From a bacterium (GTDB taxonomy: Bacteria > Pseudomonadota > Gammaproteobacteria > Burkholderiales > Methylophilaceae), in assembly GCA_027310505.1 (NCBI GenBank), contig DAIDAS010000257.1:1-7978 (forward strand): a stretch of DNA of 7,978 nucleotides, read 5' to 3'. Positions 1-4,849 of the stretch are shown piece by piece. How positions within the stretch are numbered: position 1 is the first letter of the stretch; every line of letters begins with the position of its first letter. Position numbers and translations under genes: made by a program. Below the pieces are notes generated by a model that was given only the letters and a program-made list of their open reading frames with translations, did no database searches and was not told where the DNA came from.

Positions 1-1262
1 CGGCGATGATCCTGCCGCACGTCAAGATCACCGAACTTTTGCTCGAAGTCGATGAGTGGACGGGCTTCACCCGCCACTTCTCGCACCTGAAATCGGGCGA
101 CCTGGCCAAGGACAAGAACTTGCTGCTGACCACCATCCTGGTCGACGCGATCAACCTGGGCCTGACCAAGATGGCCGAGTCGTGCCCCGGCACGACCTAC
201 GCCAAGCTCGCTTGGCTGCAAGCCTGGCATACCCGCGACGAAACGTATTCGGCGGCGCTGGCCGAGCTGGTCAATGCCCAGTTCCGGCATCCCTTCGCCG
301 AGCACTGGGGCGACGGCACCACTTCACCATCGGACGGACAGAATTTTAGAACCGGCAACAAGGCCGAAAGCACCGGGCACATCAACCCGAAGTACGGCAG
401 CAGCCCAGGGCGGACTTTCTACACCCACATCTCCGACCAGTACGCGCCGTTTCACACCAAGGTGGTCAATGTCGGCGTGCGCGATTCGACCTACGTGCTC
501 GACGGTCTGTTGTACCACGAGTCCGACCTGCGCATCGAGGAGCACTACACCGACACGGCGGGCTTCACCGATCACGTCTTCGCCCTGATGCACCTGCTGG
601 GCTTCCGTTTCGCGCCGCGCATCCGCGACCTTGGGGATACCAAGCTCTACATTCCCAAGGGCGAAACCGCCTATGACGCGCTCAAGCCGATGATCGGCGG
701 CACACTCAACATCAAGCACGTCAGCGCCCATTGGGACGAAATCCTGCGGCTGGCCACCTCGATCAAGCAGGGCACGGTGACGGCCTCGTTGATGCTCAGG
801 AAGCTCGGCAGCTACCCGCGCCAGAACGGCCTGGCCATGGCCCTGCGCGAGCTGGGCCGCATCGAGCGCACGCTATTCATTCTCGACTGGTTGCAAAGCG
901 TGGAACTGCGCCGCCGTGTCCACGCCGGACTGAACAAGGGCGAAGCGCGCAATGCACTGGCCCGCGCTGTGTTCTTCAACCGCCTGGGTGAAATCCGCGA
1001 CCGCAGCTTCGAGCAGCAGCGCTACCGGGCCAGCGGCCTCAACCTGGTGACGGCGGCGGTCGTTTTGTGGAACACGGTCTATTTGGAACGGGCAGCGCAC
1101 GCCCTGCGTGGCAACGGTCACGGCGTCGATGACGCGCTGTTGCAGTACTTGTCGCCGCTTGGCTGGGAGCACATCAACCTGACCGGCGATTACCTCTGGC
1201 GCAGCAGCGCCAAGATCGGCGCGGGCAAGTTCAGGCCGCTGCGACCGCTGCAACTGGCTTAG
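1..1262 (+). CDS. tnpA: Tn3-family (Tn21 subgroup) transposase, C-terminal part; 5' end outside the window
   Basis: This is the C-terminal 40% or so of a Tn3-family transposase, a protein of nearly 1000 residues that cuts and joins the transposon ends and forms cointegrates. The frame is open from the left edge, so the Met at position 6 is internal and not a start. Visible landmarks, numbered from that Met, are the WGDGTT..SDG segment (about 103-110), which should hold the first catalytic Asp; the HYTDTAGFTD block (Asp183) as the second; and GLNKGEA (Glu313) as the catalytic Glu. The spacing of the last two, about 130, fits the family. The end, with SPLGWEHINLTGDYLWR, is the usual Tn21-type C-terminus. 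The stop codon (1260-1262) lies inside the 38-bp terminal repeat, as is normal in this subgroup. It reads towards the tnpR fragment and so belongs to a different, inserted transposon. The visible part looks intact. Confidence 0.95.
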   Translation, partial: AMILPHVKITELLLEVDEWTGFTRHFSHLKSGDLAKDKNLLLTTILVDAINLGLTKMAESCPGTTYAKLAWLQAWHTRDETYSAALAELVNAQFRHPFAEHWGDGTTSPSDGQNFRTGNKAESTGHINPKYGSSPGRTFYTHISDQYAPFHTKVVNVGVRDSTYVLDGLLYHESDLRIEEHYTDTAGFTDHVFALMHLLGFRFAPRIRDLGDTKLYIPKGETAYDALKPMIGGTLNIKHVSAHWDEILRLATSIKQGTVTASLMLRKLGSYPRQNGLAMALRELGRIERTLFILDWLQSVELRRRVHAGLNKGEARNALARAVFFNRLGEIRDRSFEQQRYRASGLNLVTAAVVLWNTVYLERAAHALRGNGHGVDDALLQYLSPLGWEHINLTGDYLWRSSAKIGAGKFRPLRPLQLA

Positions 1263-1295
1263 CGTGCTTTATTTTCCGTTTTCTGAGACGACCCC
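1258..1295 (-). repeat. 38-bp terminal inverted repeat of the inserted Tn21-like transposon
   Basis: Read on the - strand the element starts GGGGTCGTCTCAGAAAACGG and ends CTAAG, the form typical of Tn21-subgroup ends. The outer end (GGGG on the - strand) is at 1295 and the body lies to the left with tnpA. It overlaps the tnpA stop codon. On the other side it is fused directly to the middle of tnpR, so it marks an insertion point. The five bases outside it, GACAA at 1296-1300, are the expected target duplication and should recur beyond the other end of this transposon, which is not in the window. The IR at 7801-7838 matches it at 36 of 38 positions in the same orientation. Confidence 0.93.
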
Positions 1296-1621
1296 GACAA
1301 CATCAAATTCGCCATTGGCGAGTCCTCGCCGGTGAAGGCCAGACTTTCCTTGACGAATTCGATGCGCACGCCGCGCTTGGTCAGACCCTGCACGACGCGG
1401 CGCAAGTCATCCAGGTTGCGCGCCAGCCGATCCATGCTGTGAACCACCACGGTGTCGCCTTCGCGCACGAAGGCGAGCAACCTTTCCAGTTCGGGACGCT
1501 GCGTGTCCTTGCCGGATGCCTTGTCGGTGAACACCCGCGCCACCTGAACCCCCTCCAATTGCCGTTCCGGGTTCTGGTCGAAGCTGCTGACGCGAACGTA
1601 GCCGATGCGTTGACCGTACAA
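1259..1621 (-). pseudogene. tnpR: Serine resolvase of the pbr transposon, truncated by transposon insertion
   Basis: Only the first 109 residues of a Tn21-type resolvase, normally about 186 residues, are present. The catalytic domain is recognisable: the RVSSFDQN block contains the nucleophilic serine at about residue 12, HSMDRLARNLDDL (61-73) carries conserved arginines, and FTGEDSPMANLMLS (96-109) closes the preserved part. After Ser109 the frame runs into the 38-bp repeat, which adds 11 foreign residues and a TAA stop. The long dimer helix and the C-terminal helix-turn-helix are missing, so it should not bind or recombine res. The start is TTG at 1621, chosen because it matches the usual N-terminus (x-GQRIGYVRVS) and has GGAG five bases upstream. 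The transposase that belongs with this tnpR would be on the - strand further left, beyond the inserted element. Confidence 0.93.
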
Positions 1622-1640
1622 AGTGTCTCCAAGGGTGATG

Positions 1641-1760
1641 TGTCAAGTTGAAATCTATTACTCTTGATTGATTGTGTCAATAAATAGAATATTTGACTCT
1701 ATCCTGACGTGATTCCAGCCTCTCCCCTGACGTTGCGTTAGGGTATAGCTCAAACTGACA
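1641..1760. other. Candidate res (resolution) site of the pbr transposon
   Basis: The 168 bases between tnpR and pbrT contain no gene but repeated TGTCA/TGACR half-sites: TGTCA at 1641 and 1675, TTGAC at 1693, and TGAC at 1704, 1728 and 1756. The pair 1675-1680 and 1693-1698 forms a 24-bp near-palindrome with an AT-rich centre, the shape of a resolvase dimer site. Two copies of CCTGACGT lie at 1703 and 1726. A position directly upstream of tnpR is where res lies in Tn21-like elements. The exact borders of subsites I to III are not assigned; the call rests on position and half-sites only. Confidence 0.5.
1652..1680 (-). promoter_or_regulatory. Probable tnpR promoter
   Basis: On the - strand a perfect TTGACA -35 box lies at 1680-1675, followed by a 17-base spacer and TAGATT as the -10 box (1657-1652, 4 of 6 matches). 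Transcription would start near 1645, some 24 bases before the tnpR TTG start. It lies inside the res-like region, as expected where resolvase represses its own gene. The resolvase is now truncated, so this autoregulation is probably lost. Confidence 0.55.
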
Positions 1761-1789
1761 CTGTTTGCGAGATAGGCAAGCGCCTTGAA

Positions 1790-3736
1790 TCAGCTTCGCC
1801 GCGTTGCCATCTGTCGCGTCGAACGCAGATTGATGGTGAAAGCCACCACAGTGGTGAGTAGAACGACAAACTGCGCCAGGACCGTTTGCCACGACGGATA
1901 GATGCCAAGCAAATCAATCCGAGGGATTGCAATCGGACTGGTATGCAGGAGTCCGGCCTCTTGCAGACCCGCAATGCCCTTGCCAGCCAGGATCACCGCG
2001 AGCACTGCTACCAGCATGGAACTCGCCGCAAAAAACTGCCCGATCGGCAATCGCGCGCTGGTGCGCAGCAGTAACACTGCAAGCAATGCCAAAAGCGCCA
2101 TGCCCGTACCCAGGCCAGCGAGCAGAGGCCATCCATTACCCTCTGTCCAAAGGGCGGCGTAGAACAGTACCGTCTCAAACACCTCGCGGTACACAGCGAC
2201 GAATGCCAGCGAGAACAAGAACCACGCCGTGCGCTTGTTGAGCGCCGAGGATAGTTTTTCCTTGAGATAAATCTGCCAGCGACCGGCGACGCTCTTTTGG
2301 TGCATCCACATTCCGACACCGAGCAGGACCACAGCCGCAAACAGTGAAGAAAAGCCTTCCGTCAATTCCCGGCTCGCACCGCTGACGCCGACCAAATAAG
2401 TCGCCACGCCCCAAGTGATGCCACCTGCCGCCAGTGCGGCCATCCATCCTGCATGCACATAGACCACGACATCCCGGCGTTCGGCCTTCTTGAGAAATGC
2501 CAGCATGGCGACGACCACTAGCAATGCTTCTAAGCCCTCCCGCAGCAAAATAGTCAATGCCCCGATAAAGGACGCGACGGTATCGTTCTCCGAAGGGGCA
2601 AGAACTTTGTCTGCCTCATCGAGCAAGCCATGTAACCGTTGGTGCGCAGCCTGCACGTCGGCGGCAGTACCATTTGCCACCAATGCTCGGTAGGACACCA
2701 TTGCAGCTTCAATCTGCTCGAACAACGAGCGATTGCGGGTGGCGAGCGCCGGTTCAACGGGCTCGAAACCATCAAGGTAAGCGGACAAGGCCAACTTGGC
2801 TGCGGTCGCACGATCCCCGTTTTGCAATGCAACCACGCTCTCGCCAAGCTTGGCCTTGGCTATTGCCGTGCCTTTCGGCTTGTTTGCGTCCAACGCACTC
2901 GGGTTGGCGCGAAGATATGCAGTCAGCGCTTTAGCTGAGGGTTCATCCAGCTTGTCCGCCAAGACATGCTCGGAGGTTTGCGTCAATGCTTCCAGATTGG
3001 CAACCGTTTGACGGGCTTGCCCATTCGTTTGCCAAAGCTTCGCCCCAGCGGTCTTGTCGCTCTGTACATAGGGCAACGTACCGACAAAGAATGCCAGCGC
3101 CCAGCGATCCTCGTCCGATAATGAGCCAAAGCCTTGCATGGCGGTTCCTTGGACGCCGTTGCTGATGATTTGATGTAGTGCGAACAAGCTGCGCTCCCGC
3201 GCCCGTAAGTGCTCGGCAAGCGCGGTTGGTTTGGGGTTCAGGGAGGTAGCCAACGGGCCGTCACCGTGCCCTTGCATGCCATGACAGGCCGCGCATTGCG
3301 CCTGGAACAACTGCGCACCCCGCGCCAAGTCCGGTACGGCGGCTGGGGCCACCGGGAATGGATACGCTTTTTGCACGGCGCTGGATAGCGCATGCGCCAG
3401 TTGCGCCACGATGGCTGGATCAGCTTTATTCGCTACTGCGCGGCGAAGCTCCGTGGCCTGTTGCAGCAAGCGCTCCTTGACGGTCTGGCTCGGTAGTTCG
3501 CCCAACTGACGCTCGGCCGTGGCAGCGAACTCCTGCATCTCGGCGTATTCCGACGCCTTCAGCACTGTGCCATTGGCTACTGCACCGCCGTAATCGACAG
3601 CCACATAGTCCAGAAGCTGCCAAATTTGCTTGGCTTTGGTTTCGGTGCTGTCGGCTGCGAGTGCTGGCCCGCTGATAAGCGCATAAGTCGCGAGCAACAG
3701 CGCCATCAACCAGCGATAAGGTGTTCGGCAAGGCAT
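1790..3736 (-). CDS. pbrT: PbrT: cytochrome c / FTR1-family metal permease
   Basis: This is a 648-residue fused protein of the kind annotated as cytochrome c/FTR1 family iron permease. In lead-resistance loci it is called PbrT and is proposed to carry Pb(II) inward. Residues 1-28 are a signal peptide (basic start, hydrophobic LMALLLATYALI, ALA cleavage site). A periplasmic cytochrome c domain follows, with heme motif CAACH (148-152) and likely axial Met200. A helical linker runs to about 385, and the membrane part occupies 388-637. It contains two REXXE-type motifs that bind metal in FTR1: REGLE (399-403) and REVFE (517-521). The gene starts 19 bases after the pbrC stop. The ATG at 3736 has no good Shine-Dalgarno site; the signal peptide supports it, with Met11 as the alternative. 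It is the last gene on this strand, unlike strain CH34, where pbrT goes with pbrR. Ferrous iron rather than lead as the real substrate cannot be excluded. Confidence 0.9.
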   Translation of the reverse strand: MPCRTPYRWLMALLLATYALISGPALAADSTETKAKQIWQLLDYVAVDYGGAVANGTVLKASEYAEMQEFAATAERQLGELPSQTVKERLLQQATELRRAVANKADPAIVAQLAHALSSAVQKAYPFPVAPAAVPDLARGAQLFQAQCAACHGMQGHGDGPLATSLNPKPTALAEHLRARERSLFALHQIISNGVQGTAMQGFGSLSDEDRWALAFFVGTLPYVQSDKTAGAKLWQTNGQARQTVANLEALTQTSEHVLADKLDEPSAKALTAYLRANPSALDANKPKGTAIAKAKLGESVVALQNGDRATAAKLALSAYLDGFEPVEPALATRNRSLFEQIEAAMVSYRALVANGTAADVQAAHQRLHGLLDEADKVLAPSENDTVASFIGALTILLREGLEALLVVVAMLAFLKKAERRDVVVYVHAGWMAALAAGGITWGVATYLVGVSGASRELTEGFSSLFAAVVLLGVGMWMHQKSVAGRWQIYLKEKLSSALNKRTAWFLFSLAFVAVYREVFETVLFYAALWTEGNGWPLLAGLGTGMALLALLAVLLLRTSARLPIGQFFAASSMLVAVLAVILAGKGIAGLQEAGLLHTSPIAIPRIDLLGIYPSWQTVLAQFVVLLTTVVAFTINLRSTRQMATRRS

Positions 3737-3752
3737 AGGAGAGTGTCAGAAT

Positions 3753-3781
3753 AATTTATTGTAAATGATTATAATACTCAA
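3753..3781 (-). promoter_or_regulatory. Possible pbrT promoter with an overlapping Fur-box-like element
   Basis: On the - strand, TTGAGT (3781-3776) and TAAATT (3758-3753) are separated by 17 bases and could be the -35 and -10 of a pbrT promoter. Between and over them, 3779-3761 matches the 19-bp Fur consensus at 14 positions, including an unbroken ATAATCATT. The stretch is much more AT-rich than its surroundings and coincides with the last codons of pbrC. A start near 3746 would leave only about ten leader bases before pbrT. Fur control would fit an FTR1-type permease, but this is inferred from sequence match only. Confidence 0.4.
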
Positions 3782-4451
3782 TTGGCTTTGCGTCCACCGC
3801 CCTGCCTTGGATCAGCCCGTTTATGATGAGCAAGACCGCCCCTGAGGTGATGGCAACATCAGCGAGATTGAAGGCAGGCCAGTGCGAGTGCCGCCAATGG
3901 AAGTCGAGAAAGTCCACGACCTGCCCGCGCAATAGGCGATCCGCGACGTTTCCAAGCGCCCCGCCGAGAATCAGGCTGTATCCCAGTGCTTCAAGGCTTG
4001 GCAACCGCTGTTTCAGCATGCGTACCAGCCAAGCCGAGACTGCCAAACCAAGGGCGATGAAGAAGTAGCGTTGCCAACCGCCCGCACCTGCCAGAAAGCT
4101 GAATGCAGCCCCCGGATTCAGTACATGGACGAAATTGAAGAATGGCGTGACTTCGATCTGTTCGCCATAGGCATACGTGCGGACGACAGCGAGCTTGGCG
4201 AACTGGTCGGCCATGAAGGCGCAAACGGCCACTACATACCAGACCGAGGCCGACGTGCGGCGAGCCGTCTGCCACGTGGGAGCGACAAGCGGTATCAGCC
4301 GTCCGGCAAGAACGGTGCTGCCCAATCCTAGACACCAGCCCGCCAGCACATCAGCCGGGAAGTGCATTCCAGCAGCAATGCGCGACCATCCGACCAAGAG
4401 ACGGCATAAAGCACCAAACCGACGCGGCCACGGCGACCCACTAAAGGCCAA
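3756..4451 (-). CDS. pbrC: PbrC: LspA-family lipoprotein signal peptidase II (as a separate open frame)
   Basis: The 231-codon frame encodes a type II signal peptidase, an inner-membrane aspartic protease that trims prolipoproteins; PbrC is its lead-operon form. The LspA part covers about residues 68-215: ADQFAK (81-86), LNPGAAFSFL (111-120), and the two catalytic aspartates in GNVADR (Asp171) and FNLADVAI (Asp198). Four hydrophobic segments are visible. Residues 1-18 are out-of-frame pbrB sequence, and 19-50 are the last PAP2 motif and helix, so the Met at 4451 is unlikely to be an evolved start. If the domain is made at all, re-initiation may occur at an internal ATG such as 4367. No good Shine-Dalgarno site is seen at either. 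The AT-rich C-terminal tail overlaps the putative pbrT promoter. No pbrD is present in the window. Confidence 0.85.
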   Translation of the reverse strand: MAFSGSPWPRRFGALCRLLVGWSRIAAGMHFPADVLAGWCLGLGSTVLAGRLIPLVAPTWQTARRTSASVWYVVAVCAFMADQFAKLAVVRTYAYGEQIEVTPFFNFVHVLNPGAAFSFLAGAGGWQRYFFIALGLAVSAWLVRMLKQRLPSLEALGYSLILGGALGNVADRLLRGQVVDFLDFHWRHSHWPAFNLADVAITSGAVLLIINGLIQGRAVDAKPIEYYNHLQ

Positions 4452-4849
4452 AGCGCGCCGATAACTAACGCCGAATAGGTAGCATGCCCACTGGGCAGGC
4501 TGTAGTGCCGTTCATGCTCACCGATGATGCGCACTAGCTCGCCGAAGACGGCGGGCGGACGCGGGAAGTCGAGCCACAGCTTCAAGACAGTGGCGGCCAG
4601 CAAGGCCAGCAGGAAGGCGGTGCCAAAAACAATGAGCCGATGCCAAACTGCATCAGCGCGGGCCGGATTGGTTACTGACCTCGACCACCACCACAGACCC
4701 AGCAGCGTCAAGGGCGCTGTCCAGTAATTGCCTACGAGGCTGAAGAACCACGCCAGCGGCCCCAGCGTGGCAGGCGTCCCCGCGCTGATAGCCTGGAACA
4801 ACGCGACGTTCAGACCATACCAGTCATAGAGAATGAATTTCCAGTTCAT
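4328..4849 (-). CDS. pbrB: PbrB: PAP2-type undecaprenyl-pyrophosphate phosphatase, frameshifted at its C-terminus
   Basis: The 173-residue reading frame is a membrane phosphatase of the PAP2 superfamily. In the lead-resistance model it splits undecaprenyl pyrophosphate and releases phosphate outside the inner membrane, where it can precipitate exported Pb(II). PAP2 motif 1 is KLWLDFPRP (90-98) and motif 2 is SLPSGH (117-122, with His122). Motif 3, which carries the nucleophilic histidine, is absent: after Ser151 the frame changes and 22 unrelated residues follow. As it stands the enzyme should be inactive. The start at 4849 was preferred to the upstream in-frame ATG at 4921 because it overlaps the pbrA stop by ATGA and gives the normal MNWKF-type N-terminus followed by a hydrophobic segment. 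The upstream start would add 24 residues read out of frame from pbrA. Confidence 0.85.
   Translation of the reverse strand: MNWKFILYDWYGLNVALFQAISAGTPATLGPLAWFFSLVGNYWTAPLTLLGLWWWSRSVTNPARADAVWHRLIVFGTAFLLALLAATVLKLWLDFPRPPAVFGELVRIIGEHERHYSLPSGHATYSALVIGALWPLVGRRGRVGLVLYAVSWSDGRALLLECTSRLMCWRAGV

Larger units (their letters stand above)
3756..4849 (-). pseudogene. pbrB-pbrC fusion gene (PAP2 phosphatase + signal peptidase II) split by a one-base deletion
   Basis: Read across both frames, this stretch is one continuous gene. The first frame gives PAP2 helices and motifs up to Ser151. The second continues exactly there with LVGWSRIAAGMHFPAD, the missing third PAP2 motif, then a linker and a complete LspA-like domain. 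Adding one base in the TT run read on the - strand at 4397-4396 (TCTTGG to TCTTTGG) joins the frames into a 364-residue protein without loss. The 5' start, ATG at 4849, overlaps the pbrA stop in the usual ATGA coupling. No slippery heptamer is visible, so programmed frameshifting is unlikely. A real mutation or a base missed in sequencing are the two main explanations. The two halves are listed separately below as they now read. Confidence 0.8.

Noticed and set aside
352..361. tnpA Tyr-Leu-Glu-Arg (361 region) as the catalytic glutamate
   Set aside because: Tn3 transposase, as I recall it, lacks Glu at this position. The Glu in NKGEA (313) keeps the expected distance to Asp183 and is the better candidate. 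Coordinates here are residue numbers from the Met at position 6.
324..731. Long open frames opposite tnpA (also 873-1253)
   Set aside because: They are GC-rich antisense shadows of a conserved transposase with no recognisable protein motifs.
1693..1702. TTGACTCTAT, the same ten bases as the start of the pbrA promoter
   Set aside because: The following dyad and the -10 box are absent and it faces antisense into pbrT. It is better explained as a resolvase half-site.
1774..1785. AGGCAAGCGCCT, a small hairpin after the pbrT stop, as a possible terminator
   Set aside because: The stem is only four pairs and no T-run follows in the pbrT direction.
4328..4451. Programmed ribosomal frameshift joining pbrB and pbrC
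   Set aside because: No X-XXY-YYZ slippery heptamer, upstream Shine-Dalgarno stimulator or obvious downstream stem-loop is seen at the crossover near 4396; a lost base is simpler.
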